64,000 nt of DNA from Angelakisella sp. (GCA_020025195.1 JAHHSN010000006.1:6979-70978), one strand, 5' to 3'; shown: positions 24,868 to 32,188, numbered from the stretch's first letter. Program-made: numbers and translations. The notes: generated by a model not told the origin, from the letters alone.

Positions 24868-25324
24868 TTACTTAGAAAACTTACTGAAAACATAGGTCGA
24901 TAGGAAACTAAAGATTGGGGTCAGGCCGTAACAAGCACAGGAGGCGATGCACAGATTGAAGTAAAAGCTCCCGCCTATTGTTGCCTCGGCCACGAAGTAA
25001 AAGGCAACAGTGCAAATTGCGTCAGTGAAGCGTTTTGATAAGAGTTCAATCACCGTGGAGACCAGCACAATGGATCCGACCACATACAGGAAACCATTCC
25101 CCCAACCCCATTTGGGAGAGAAGAAAGCGAGAACGCTCGCTTGCCACCCACAAAAGAATCGAAAAGATAAGCATCGCCCCGTGTGCAGCCCCTTTTTTGC
25201 GCTTTCTTTCCTGCTCATACAAATAATTTTCATATGAGCTGTCGATGGCGCTTTCTGCGGCCTTTTCCGCAACACTTTCATCAATCATCCGCTGGACTTC
25301 CGGTGAAAACTTTTTACTCATCAT
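24868..25324 (-). pseudogene. Frameshifted membrane protein gene sharing a motif with the giant virion protein
   Basis: The N-terminal frame (from ATG 25324) encodes SKKFSPEVQRMIDESVAE, a Lys/Arg-rich stretch and the beginning of a helix ending ILLWVAS. The remaining helices (SVLAFFSPKWGWG, FLYVVGSIVLVSTVIELL, AICTVAFYFVAEATIGG, CYGLTPIFSFLSTYVF) are in another frame. The break lies at a tandem AGCG AGCG (25134-25141 on the minus strand). Removing one copy joins the frames as WVASVLAFF and gives a protein of about 150 aa with several membrane helices. It is probably a former or phase-variable lysogeny gene of unknown function. Confidence 0.75.
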
Positions 25325-25460
25325 TAACCTTTCTTTCGTTTAATTGCACTACAAACAGATAATATTTTCTAGAAATATTTAGCATTTTTTGCTTGATATT
25401 TGTAAAATATTGTGATACGTTGGGATTGTAGGAAGCAAATGGAAAAGAGAGGAGGAAATA

Positions 25461-25562
25461 ATGCAAAGTAAAGCGATCGAATTGCTATTACGCATGACGG
25501 AAGAACAATTACAGGAGGCAATCATGAAATTAAAACAGTTAGCTCAAGAGCCCTCAGATTGA
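25461..25562 (+). CDS. 33-aa helical microprotein in the immunity region
   Basis: ATG 25461 follows GAGAGGAGG. The product is one amphipathic helix (IELLLRMTEEQLQEAIMKLKQL) with an acidic end. The stop codon lies in the loop of a terminator hairpin. It is transcribed towards the convergent repressor gene. A TTGATA (25393-25398) and TACGTT pair could be its promoter. Function unknown. Confidence 0.55.
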   Translation: MQSKAIELLLRMTEEQLQEAIMKLKQLAQEPSD

Positions 25563-25575
25563 GGACTCTTATTTA
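25546..25575. terminator. Bidirectional terminator between the microprotein and the repressor
   Basis: AAGAG-CCTC and GAGG-CTCTT arms flank a five-base loop, with T-rich sequence on the right and A-rich sequence to the left. Confidence 0.55.
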
Positions 25576-25896
25576 TTCCCCCAGAATAGCCTTCAAAATG
25601 CGGATCGCTTCATCCTGTTTCCCTTCTGGGAGGGAATTAAACAGGGCAAGCAGCTCCGCTCTTTTTTTGTCTGATTCTGATTCTGAATCTTCCCATCCCA
25701 TAAGATAGGCCGGGGTTGTGTGAAGTGCTTCCGAAAGTTTGGCTATCTTGTCTCTCCTCATATTAGAGATCGCCCCGGTTTCCCATTTTCGCACAGTGCT
25801 TTTCCCTACTCCGACATAGTCACCGACCTCTTCCAGAGTAAGGCCAAGCTGAGAACGGAGTAATTTTATCTTCTTAGCCATTTCATCTTGTGGCAT
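25573..25896 (-). CDS. CI-like phage repressor, XRE-type helix-turn-helix protein
   Basis: 107 aa. The HTH is GLTLEEVGDYVGVGKSTVRKWETGAISNMRRDKIAKLSEAL near residues 18-58. A C-terminal helical segment replaces the usual peptidase domain, so this short repressor has no LexA-type self-cleavage and would need another induction route. It lies divergent from the Cro-like gene, with 16-bp GTGTC-type operators between them. Confidence 0.88.
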   Translation of the reverse strand: MPQDEMAKKIKLLRSQLGLTLEEVGDYVGVGKSTVRKWETGAISNMRRDKIAKLSEALHTTPAYLMGWEDSESESDKKRAELLALFNSLPEGKQDEAIRILKAILGE

Positions 25897-25998
25897 TTGA
25901 ACACCTCCCTTCGGCGCTAATCATAGCATAAATGTGTCGGCAAAGCAACATCAATTAAAAAATTTGAAATGAAACTGCCAAAAAAGGAGCATTCCCGC

Positions 25999-26047
25999 TT
26001 GACTTCGTGTGTCTTTTAAGATACAATTAGAGTGTCCTCATGGACAC
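25999..26047 (+). promoter_or_regulatory. Early lytic promoter with operators O1 and O2
   Basis: TTGACT (25999-26004), 17 bases, TACAAT (26022-26027). O1, GTGTCTTTTAAGATAC (26009-26024), covers the spacer and part of the -10. O2, GTGTCCTCATGGACAC (26032-26047), is a perfect palindrome 23 bases downstream, two helical turns. They share the form GTGTCY-N4-RGAYAC and are the likely targets of the repressor. Confidence 0.75.
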
Positions 26048-26070
26048 AAAGGAGAAAGGAGGGCGGATCC

Positions 26071-26271
26071 TTGAACGAGGCGTTGCTTGATTATCAGATG
26101 GCTGTTCACCATGTTGGTAAATCGGAAATTTGCATGGAGCTTGGTATCACCCGGTCTACTTTTTATCGAAAGAGAAAAGGGATTTCCGAGTTTAACCAGA
26201 GCGAGATCCAGAAGATTATGAAACTTCTTGGCCTTACCGCAGATGAAGCGGCGAATATTTTTTTTAACTAA
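26071..26271 (+). CDS. Cro-like small DNA-binding protein
   Basis: 66 aa from TTG 26071, chosen for AAAGGAGGGCGG upstream. The HTH is visible as GKSEICMELGITRSTFYRKRKG followed by FNQSEIQKIMKLLGLTADEAANIFF, the DUF739/Cro pattern. First gene of the early operon, divergent from the repressor, so it probably acts as the lytic switch. Confidence 0.75.
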   Translation: MNEALLDYQMAVHHVGKSEICMELGITRSTFYRKRKGISEFNQSEIQKIMKLLGLTADEAANIFFN

Positions 26272-26274
26272 ATT

Positions 26275-26290
26275 GTGTCCTAAAAGACAC
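26275..26290 (+). promoter_or_regulatory. Operator O3
   Basis: GTGTCCTAAAAGACAC, the third 16-bp palindrome of the set, immediately after the Cro-like gene stop codon. Confidence 0.6.
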
Positions 26291-26307
26291 GAACGGAGGA
26301 AAGAACA

Positions 26308-26415
26308 ATGAAAAAGATTCCGAAACCGGACGGGAAAGACGTACTGCTTATGGCTGCATGGCTCATCTTTTTCGCCGCCGGCATAGTTCTGATCCTGATG
26401 TTAGGAAACTTTTGA
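26308..26415 (+). CDS. 35-aa single-pass membrane peptide
   Basis: ATG 26308 follows GGAGGAAAGAAC. A short basic N-terminus precedes one strong hydrophobic helix (LLMAAWLIFFAAGIVLILML). Unknown early phage peptide. Confidence 0.5.
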   Translation: MKKIPKPDGKDVLLMAAWLIFFAAGIVLILMLGNF

Positions 26416-26439
26416 AATTGGTAAAAAGGAGGAAGCAAA

Positions 26440-26646
26440 ATGGCAAGGGAAAGAGCTGCTTACCGGGATAATCTGGAGCTGATCCGGGAAAGAGCGGGGG
26501 ACAAGCCGATGCTCAATCTGAAAGAGGCTTGCGCTGTGGTCGGACTGTCTTACGGAGTCGCTAAAAGGAATCTGCCGATTACAGGCGGTCACTATGTCAG
26601 CGCCGCATCGCTGGCAAGATGGATGTGCGGGGAGGTGCAATCATGA
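26440..26646 (+). CDS. Excisionase-like small DNA-binding protein
   Basis: 68 aa with RBS AAAAGGAGGAAG. The pattern LNLKEACAVVGLSYGVAKRNLPITGGHYVSAASLARWMCGE resembles MerR/Xis-type winged helix proteins. It may direct excision or regulate early genes. Its end overlaps the next ATG. Confidence 0.6.
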   Translation: MARERAAYRDNLELIRERAGDKPMLNLKEACAVVGLSYGVAKRNLPITGGHYVSAASLARWMCGEVQS

Positions 26647-26861
26647 TTACAGGAAGGATTCACTCCGATTTAGGTTTCGTCTTCGGCACAAAGGAAGGCG
26701 CGTATTTAACCGCCGACCATATTCGGACAGTAGTCTATACAGAACGAAAGGAAATTTGGTTTTGGGAGGGCGGGTCTGTTGCTATTTACCCCGGTCTTCC
26801 CGGGCTCTGGGTTGCTCCGATTATCGTCGGAGAAAAAATGGAATGGGGGAAAACAAAATGA
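26643..26861 (+). CDS. Hypothetical phage protein, 72 aa
   Basis: ATG 26643 overlaps the previous stop region. It looks like a small beta-rich domain (TGRIHSDLGFVFG, HIRTVVYTERKEIWFWEGG). No family recognised. The 3' end overlaps the next ATG, so it is translationally coupled. Confidence 0.6.
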   Translation: MITGRIHSDLGFVFGTKEGAYLTADHIRTVVYTERKEIWFWEGGSVAIYPGLPGLWVAPIIVGEKMEWGKTK

Positions 26862-26962
26862 AAATGAAGGAAATCCTTTGCATCGTCGGTGAGACCATCC
26901 TGATTACGGTTTTCTTCGCTGCTCTTTTCGGAACCGGAATCATCATGACGTGTTTTGAATAA
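26858..26962 (+). CDS. 34-aa single-pass membrane peptide
   Basis: ATG 26858 overlaps the preceding stop. One hydrophobic helix (TILITVFFAALFGTGIIM). Second of three short membrane peptides in the early region. Function unknown. Confidence 0.45.
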   Translation: MKMKEILCIVGETILITVFFAALFGTGIIMTCFE

Positions 26963-26972
26963 GGAGGAAACC

Positions 26973-27146
26973 ATGCCTAGAGTACCGAAAGAAATCGAGA
27001 ACGTTTTCAAAGCGTTCGACATGGGGTTATGTGATACCTACGATCTCACAATCGAAGAACGAAAGAGCCTCGGCCTTGACCGTGAAGTCACGGATGATAC
27101 CGACCGTCTGATTAAAGATCTGATGAAAGGAATGGAGGAAACGTAA
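26973..27146 (+). CDS. Hypothetical acidic phage protein, 57 aa
   Basis: ATG 26973 follows AAGGAGG. A soluble helical protein with a central TYDLTIEERKSLGL. No family recognised. Confidence 0.55.
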   Translation: MPRVPKEIENVFKAFDMGLCDTYDLTIEERKSLGLDREVTDDTDRLIKDLMKGMEET

Positions 27147-27148
27147 AT

Positions 27149-27397
27149 TTGAACTTTTACGATGTGCCGGACCCGTCAATCCCGGATATCGGAGACCCCG
27201 ATTCTTATACCTGCCCCTGTTGCGGTGCAGAGCTTGGAGAATCCGAGACCGTATATACCGATAAGTCCGGCGGCGTTATTGGCTGTGAATTCTGCATCTT
27301 CGAGAAACAGGCTTATGAAGCTATCAAGTCCGACAAGGAAACAGCGGAAGATATCCGGGATATGTGGGAGGAAGAGCGGTATCGTGACTACGACTAA
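27149..27397 (+). CDS. Zinc-ribbon phage protein, 82 aa
   Basis: TTG 27149. CPCCGAE near residue 23 and CEFC near residue 46 form a CxxC...CxxC zinc ribbon; an acidic C-terminus (EDIRDMWEEERYRDYD) follows. Similar small proteins are common in early regions of Clostridial phages; function unknown. Confidence 0.65.
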   Translation: MNFYDVPDPSIPDIGDPDSYTCPCCGAELGESETVYTDKSGGVIGCEFCIFEKQAYEAIKSDKETAEDIRDMWEEERYRDYD

Positions 27398-27424
27398 ATA
27401 TTTTGTGAAAGGAAGGGATGAACG

Positions 27425-28174
27425 ATGATTAAATTCAGAAGCCTGACGGCTGAAGATGTTGAGTGCCGAGTCTCTCAGGTTGGGAAAGACTGCGAATGGG
27501 TCACCCTGCTCCTGTACAAAAACGCAAGGACGGATATGCGGATTCTTGATGAAACGGTTGGGCCGGAAAACTGGCAGCGTGAGCATTACGACTGCAAGGG
27601 GAATCTGTACTGCAAAATTGGGATCAACACAAACTATGCGCATCCTGAGCTCCCGGATCGCTGGGTCTGGAAGTCGGACTGCGGCGCCGAATCCTACACC
27701 GACAAGGAAAAGGGCGAGGCCAGCGACGCTTTCAAGCGAGCGGGCACAAACTGGGGAATTGGTCGAGAACTCTATGAATCCCCTTTCATTTTCATCTATC
27801 AGAAGAACAAAGACGGCTCCGAAAATTACAGGGTAAAGACAAAATCGGACGGGAAGACCGTCGTTGACTCCAAATTCCTCGTTACCGCCATGGCAGTGGA
27901 AAATGGAGCGGTTGTTGGATTGAATATCGAAAGCACGAAACCGAGAAAAACCTGTTTTGTTTGCGGGAAACTTGATCTCGGGAAAGGAGCCATGAGCACC
28001 GATGATAAGATCGACAGCATAGCGCTATCCGTTATACGGGATGCCATCGGGGACGGCTGCATCGACGGAGAAGGAGTACTGAAATATTACGGGGTCCAGC
28101 GGATGGAGGATTTGACCGCAAAGCAAGCGTGTGAAGTACTCAAGCAGATTTCCAAGAAGCGGAGGAATGGCTGA
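27425..28174 (+). CDS. Rad52/Sak-like single-strand annealing protein
   Basis: 249 aa. The core KGEASDAFKRAGTNWGIGRELYESPFIFI is the hallmark of the phage Rad52-like family (Sak-like annealases). It is preceded by a beta-rich segment with two conserved acidic stretches. A C-terminal CFVCGKLDLG segment could be a small metal site. It would anneal complementary strands in phage recombination and replication, working with the SSB encoded nearby. The stop overlaps the next ATG. Confidence 0.75.
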   Translation: MIKFRSLTAEDVECRVSQVGKDCEWVTLLLYKNARTDMRILDETVGPENWQREHYDCKGNLYCKIGINTNYAHPELPDRWVWKSDCGAESYTDKEKGEASDAFKRAGTNWGIGRELYESPFIFIYQKNKDGSENYRVKTKSDGKTVVDSKFLVTAMAVENGAVVGLNIESTKPRKTCFVCGKLDLGKGAMSTDDKIDSIALSVIRDAIGDGCIDGEGVLKYYGVQRMEDLTAKQACEVLKQISKKRRNG

Positions 28175-28728
28175 TGAAAGTAAGCGCTCCTAAATTCTCT
28201 ATCAGCTACGGTGGAGAACGAACGATTTCTTTCCGCTTTTCCGCCGATCAGGACGCACAGGCCAAAAACATCGTGGACACGCTTCAAGAAAAAGAAATCG
28301 AGCTTACCGCAAAGGTTTACTCCGAGAAGCGAAGCCTTAACGCCAATAACTTTTCGTGGGCGCTGACGGACAAACTCAGCGACCACATGGTAATCCGGGG
28401 CGTGAAGCTGTCAAAAGACGAGATGCACGCTGAGATGATCTTCCGATACGGTCAGTTATTGAAAGATTCTGACGGGAATAACGTGGTTATTTCCACGGCG
28501 CAGGGAGTCCCGGTTAGAGATTTTTACCCCTATGCAAAAGAATTCGGGGAGGGCGATGTGAACGGGAAGCACTTCACTCATTATCGGATTTACCGAGGCT
28601 CTCATACCTACGATTCCAAAGAGATGGCAACGTTTATCGCCGGGATCGTGGAAGAATGTGAGGAGCAGGGCATTGATGCAAGAACGCCTGAAGAACGGGC
28701 GAGAATGTTGGAGGCGTGGAAACCATGA
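28174..28728 (+). CDS. NinB/Orf-like recombination protein
   Basis: 184 aa. The segment AKVYSEKRSLNANNFSWALTDKLSD matches the KRSLxAN motif of NinB/Orf-type phage recombination mediators, which help load annealase onto SSB-coated DNA. It sits directly between the annealase and an HNH gene, with overlapping start and stop codons on both sides. The family call rests mainly on the motif and context. Confidence 0.6.
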   Translation: MKVSAPKFSISYGGERTISFRFSADQDAQAKNIVDTLQEKEIELTAKVYSEKRSLNANNFSWALTDKLSDHMVIRGVKLSKDEMHAEMIFRYGQLLKDSDGNNVVISTAQGVPVRDFYPYAKEFGEGDVNGKHFTHYRIYRGSHTYDSKEMATFIAGIVEECEEQGIDARTPEERARMLEAWKP

Positions 28729-29060
28729 GGAATGAATTCGGTCTCCTGTTAGACCGCAACGGCTATGCACCATCCATCCTGCGGACTGCGCAAGGAAAGT
28801 GCTACATCTGCGGGAGGAGAGCGGAAACCGAACGTCATGAGCCTTTCGGCGCGGCTCTCCGCAGTAAATCAAAGGCTCTCGGCCTTTGGGTTAACCTCTG
28901 CCGGGAATGCCACCGAACCGGCGAACAATCGGTTCACAAATGCAAACTTGCCGCTGATGTTCTCCGGGAGGAGTGCCAGCGAGCCGCTATGCAGCAATAC
29001 GGCTGGAGCATGGGCGAATGGCTCGCCCGATTTTATAAGAACTATATCGAGGAGGAATAA
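28725..29060 (+). CDS. HNH-like/zinc-binding phage nuclease
   Basis: About 111 aa from ATG 28725, overlapping the previous stop (ATGA). CYICGRRAETERHEPFG followed by NLCRECHRTGEQSVH gives the CxxC-H-CxxCH arrangement of small HNH proteins found next to NinB in phage recombination modules. A C-terminal helical region ends in WLARFYKNYIEEE. Confidence 0.65.
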   Translation: MRNEFGLLLDRNGYAPSILRTAQGKCYICGRRAETERHEPFGAALRSKSKALGLWVNLCRECHRTGEQSVHKCKLAADVLREECQRAAMQQYGWSMGEWLARFYKNYIEEE

Positions 29061-29063
29061 ACC

Positions 29064-29396
29064 ATGAAAGCTAAAGAAGTACTTAAAAAAATCTATCGTA
29101 TGGCAAAACTGAAAGAAGAATATGAAAAGATCAAAGCGGAAATTTGCGAAGATGGATGGTTCGATGATCTCGGCGTATGGGATACATTTGGGGTCATGAA
29201 AAGCTGCAAAGTTCAAAATGGGACTCTTTACGATTCTGATGGAAACGAGGTAAGCGATGACTGCCGCTGCATGGACGAGCCTATCCCATATGCGGTAAAC
29301 CAGAGTGTTGGATTTTGTGGAGACGATTTCTATGGAACCATGTACATCGCAACTGATGACAAGGGTACGTTCGTCGCTGTTGACTATAGCTGTTAA
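29064..29396 (+). CDS. Hypothetical phage protein, 110 aa
   Basis: An N-terminal basic coiled segment (VLKKIYRMAKLKEEYEKIKAE) is followed by a beta-rich domain with several Cys residues (SCKVQNG, DDCRCMDE). No family recognised. Preceded by GAGGAGG. Confidence 0.55.
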   Translation: MKAKEVLKKIYRMAKLKEEYEKIKAEICEDGWFDDLGVWDTFGVMKSCKVQNGTLYDSDGNEVSDDCRCMDEPIPYAVNQSVGFCGDDFYGTMYIATDDKGTFVAVDYSC

Positions 29397-29409
29397 GGAG
29401 GAATAAACC

Positions 29410-29829
29410 ATGTACAACAAAGCAATTCTGATTGGCCGTATGACCGCAGACCCGGAACGGAAACAGACCACAAGCGGTGTATTTGTCACCAGCTTCCGCA
29501 TCGCGGTAGACCGCCCCTACAAGGACAAGACCGGAGAGAAACAGGCGGATTTCCTGACCATCGTTGCATGGCGCAAGACCGCAGAGTTTATTAAAAGCTA
29601 CTTTGCAAAGGGTGATCCCATCGGGATTGAGGGCAGCATCCAGAGCCGGAACTATGAGGACAAGAACGGGAACAAGCGCACAACCACCGAAATTTGCGCC
29701 GAGAGAGCTTTCTTTATTTCTGGCAAAGCTAACAGGGAAATGAGAGAAAACGTCTCACAGGCCAATTCTCCCTCCACTCGCGCTGAATTTGAAGAAACGG
29801 AAGACTACGGCGACGACTTTCCGTTCTAA
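29410..29829 (+). CDS. ssb: Single-stranded DNA-binding protein
   Basis: 139 aa, with OB-fold landmarks NKAILIGRMTADPERKQTTSG, FRIAVDRPYKDKTGEKQADFLTIVAWRKTAEFI and GIEGSIQSRNYEDKNGNK. An acidic C-terminal tip (DYGDDFPF) matches the partner-binding tail of bacterial SSB. Phage-encoded SSB for replication and annealing. Confidence 0.95.
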   Translation: MYNKAILIGRMTADPERKQTTSGVFVTSFRIAVDRPYKDKTGEKQADFLTIVAWRKTAEFIKSYFAKGDPIGIEGSIQSRNYEDKNGNKRTTTEICAERAFFISGKANREMRENVSQANSPSTRAEFEETEDYGDDFPF

Positions 29830-29840
29830 GGAGTGCAACC

Positions 29841-30491
29841 ATGAACCACAGTTTTGACATCGACATCGCCCGAAAATACGGCGTGAACTGTGCAATCATC
29901 CTGCAACATATCTGGTTTTGGGTGGAAAAGAACAAAGCCAACCGGCAGAACTTCCATGATGGCAAGTATTGGACGTTCAACAGCGTCAAGGCTTTTCAGG
30001 AGCTTTTCCCTTACATGACCCAGAAGCAAATCAGAACGGCTCTTGACACTCTCAAACAGGAAGGCCTCATTCTTTCCGGGGATTACAACGAAGTGGCCTG
30101 TGACCGTACAAAGTGGTATGCGCTCTCAGAAAAGGGCAAATCGATTTTACATAGAGGGCAAACCGATTTGCCCTACAGGGCAAATGGAATTGCCCCACAG
30201 GGCAAACCAATACCAGATATAAACACAGATATAAACACAGATATAAAAGAAATAGATAAAGAAAAGCGGCACAGGTATGGGGAATACAAGAACGTTCTCC
30301 TTTCAGATGCCGATATGGAGAAGCTGAAAGCGGAGTTCCCCGATTGGGAGGAAAGGATCGAAAGGCTGTCCGAGTACATAGAGACAAGCGGGAAGTCCTA
30401 TAAGAGCCATCTGGCAGTTATCAGAGCATGGGCGAGGAAAGAGACACCGAAAAGGAGCAGAGGATATGGGGAAGGGTTTAAGACCGTATGA
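29841..30491 (+). CDS. Phage replication initiator with winged-helix domain, carrying the origin
   Basis: 216 aa. The N-terminal half is a winged helix (VNCAIILQHIWFWVEKNK, then FPYMTQKQIRTALDTLKQEGLI). The middle codes a Gly/Asp/Asn-rich linker corresponding to the DNA repeats at 30134-30250. The C-terminal half (AEFPDWEERIERLSEYIETSGKSYKSHLAVIRAWARKE) is the DnaD/DnaB2-type region seen in Firmicute phage initiators. The organisation parallels lambda O. Its end overlaps the loader gene by 26 bases. Confidence 0.8.
   Translation: MNHSFDIDIARKYGVNCAIILQHIWFWVEKNKANRQNFHDGKYWTFNSVKAFQELFPYMTQKQIRTALDTLKQEGLILSGDYNEVACDRTKWYALSEKGKSILHRGQTDLPYRANGIAPQGKPIPDINTDINTDIKEIDKEKRHRYGEYKNVLLSDADMEKLKAEFPDWEERIERLSEYIETSGKSYKSHLAVIRAWARKETPKRSRGYGEGFKTV
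30134..30250 (+). other. Prophage replication origin: four 22-bp iterons and an AT-rich repeat
   Basis: GGGCAAA recurs at 30134, 30156, 30178 and 30200, an exact 22-base period; copies two and three are extended by an inverted TTTGCCC-like arm. They are followed by a 12-bp AT-rich repeat (AGATATAAACAC at 30215 and 30227, partial at 30239), a likely unwinding element. All of this lies inside the initiator gene. Confidence 0.75.
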
Positions 30492-31341
30492 AGTGACAAC
30501 AGAATCCTGCCGGGAAGGAGACCCGCCGAAGCCTGTCCCCTGCGAATTTTGCGGGAAGCTGCGGCATCATCACGGGGTACGGATCGGGAAGGGGATTATC
30601 TGGTTTCGTGAGGAGCCGGAGCCCTGCACCTGCAAAGAGGGCCGGGAGAAATACGAAGCGGACAGGAAAGCAAAAAAGGAAGCCGAAGCCAGAGAGAAAG
30701 CGGAGGAAGAAGAACGACGGCGGCAGAAGCGGATAGCAAGGATCATTAAGAACTCCGGAATGGGGGAGCGCTTCCTGCAAAGGACATTTGATACATTTTC
30801 GGTCACACCGGAAAACAAAAGGGCGTTTGACATTGCTTCCCGCTTTGCCGAAAAGTTTGACGAGCTCCGAAAAGAACACGTCAAGCGAAACGGAATGATT
30901 ATTGCGGGGCCGCCCGGGACAGGGAAAACCCATCTGGCGGCGGCGGTCTCCAATGCCCTGATAAAGCGCGGAGTGCCGGTTATTTGCATGACCATGATTG
31001 ACCTTTTGGCGCGGATCAAAAAGACCTACAACGGCTATGAGAGCGAAGCAGAAAGCGATGTGCTGGACGAATACCGAAGCGTCCCTCTCCTTGTCATTGA
31101 CGATATGGGGAAGGAACCGCCGACCGAGTGGGCAATCTCGACCATTTACAGCATCATCAACGGGCGATATGAAAACTGTCTCCCGACCATCGTCACAACG
31201 AACTACGGGACGGATGACCTTATCGACCGAATGACGCCGAGAGACACCAGAGACAGCATCACGGCAGAAGCGACCATTGACCGCCTCGCAGAAATGTGTG
31301 TGGCGGTTGTCATGAGCGGCGAGAGCTGGAGGAGGAAATGA
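30466..31341 (+). CDS. DnaC/IstB-like helicase loader ATPase
   Basis: 291 aa. Zinc-type Cys clusters near the N-terminus (CEFCGKLRHHHG, CTCKEGREKYEADRKAK), a charged coiled-coil, then the AAA+ core: Walker [12 protein letters not shown], Walker B LLVIDDMG, sensor 1 VTTNYGTDDLIDR. It loads the host replicative helicase at the phage origin. Start ATG 30466 lies inside the initiator gene's 3' end. Confidence 0.9.
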   Translation: MGKGLRPYEVTTESCREGDPPKPVPCEFCGKLRHHHGVRIGKGIIWFREEPEPCTCKEGREKYEADRKAKKEAEAREKAEEEERRRQKRIARIIKNSGMGERFLQRTFDTFSVTPENKRAFDIASRFAEKFDELRKEHVKRNGMIIAGPPGTGKTHLAAAVSNALIKRGVPVICMTMIDLLARIKKTYNGYESEAESDVLDEYRSVPLLVIDDMGKEPPTEWAISTIYSIINGRYENCLPTIVTTNYGTDDLIDRMTPRDTRDSITAEATIDRLAEMCVAVVMSGESWRRK

Positions 31342-31493
31342 AACTTTACATTGCGGGTCATGAGCTTGACCCCAGGCTTTTTGTGTTAAAGCAAAGGCTC
31401 AAAAACGTAACGGTTGAGATCCTCGAGTGTGAAGAAACCGGGGAAATATCAATCGGATGGTACCGACAGGAGAACACGGAGGAAGTGACATGA
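31338..31493 (+). CDS. Hypothetical phage protein, 51 aa
   Basis: ATG 31338 follows GGAGGAGG and overlaps the loader's end. A small beta-type protein (VTVEILECEETGEISIGWY). No family recognised. Confidence 0.5.
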   Translation: MKLYIAGHELDPRLFVLKQRLKNVTVEILECEETGEISIGWYRQENTEEVT

Positions 31494-31684
31494 TGACTGA
31501 AAACGAACAGGCCCGTTTACCGGGCGACTACCAGCGCAGGAAAACATATTGCCTTGAAAAGATGATAGATGGCGAATGGTACATACATGGCCGATATGGG
31601 AGCATCGACCGGCTTGCAAAAGCGGCAAACGCTCTGGGGGAGTACGGAATCCATGTAAGAGTAAAGGAGAGGGAATGTGATTAA
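31490..31684 (+). CDS. Hypothetical phage protein, 64 aa
   Basis: ATG 31490, overlapping the previous stop; GGAGGAAG lies upstream. Contains DGEWYIHGRYGSIDRLAKAANALG. No family recognised. Overlaps the next GTG start. Confidence 0.5.
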   Translation: MMTENEQARLPGDYQRRKTYCLEKMIDGEWYIHGRYGSIDRLAKAANALGEYGIHVRVKERECD

Positions 31685-32045
31685 CAGCAAGCAGAAGGGC
31701 GCACGCTTTGAGCGGCAGCTCTCCGGAATCCTTCGTATGTATGGCTATCAAACACGCCGCACGGCGCAATATTGCGGTAATACAGGCGATGCATCGGATG
31801 TGGTAGGACTTCCGGGAATACATATCGAGGCCAAGCATCAGGAGCGGATGCAGCTTTATGACTGGATGGCACAGGCGGTAAGAGATTCGGCGGGAACGGG
31901 GAAGCTCCCCGCCGTGTTCCACAGAAAAAACAACGCAGAAATCCTCGTCACAATGCGGCTGGAGGATTGGATAAACATTTACAGGGAGTGGGAGGTTGGG
32001 AATATTCCCGGTAACGCAAAAACTGAAAAGGAGAAATTAACATGA
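31677..32045 (+). CDS. Phage Holliday junction resolvase/VRR-NUC-like nuclease
   Basis: 122 aa from GTG 31677. The N-terminal KGARFERQLSGILRMYGYQTRR and the nuclease core DASDVVGLPGIHIEAKHQERMQLYDWMAQAV show the D-(E-x-K) arrangement of PD-(D/E)xK resolvases. It would resolve or trim branched DNA before packaging. Confidence 0.7.
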   Translation: MINSKQKGARFERQLSGILRMYGYQTRRTAQYCGNTGDASDVVGLPGIHIEAKHQERMQLYDWMAQAVRDSAGTGKLPAVFHRKNNAEILVTMRLEDWINIYREWEVGNIPGNAKTEKEKLT

Positions 32046-32188
32046 AACGGAACGCTTTTCCTATCATTATGTTCGTCGCGGCGGCCCTTACGATTGCCGC
32101 AATCATTTTCCTTGATAAGGTTTATTTCGAGGCCGTTGTCAATTCTGACTGTCCCGAATGGGTCAAGTTTATTTTTCTGCGGAGGTGA
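32042..32188 (+). CDS. 48-aa membrane peptide
   Basis: ATG 32042 overlaps the nuclease stop. One hydrophobic segment (FPIIMFVAAALTIAAIIFL) and a short hydrophilic tail. Third short membrane peptide of the early region. Confidence 0.45.
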   Translation: MKRNAFPIIMFVAAALTIAAIIFLDKVYFEAVVNSDCPEWVKFIFLRR

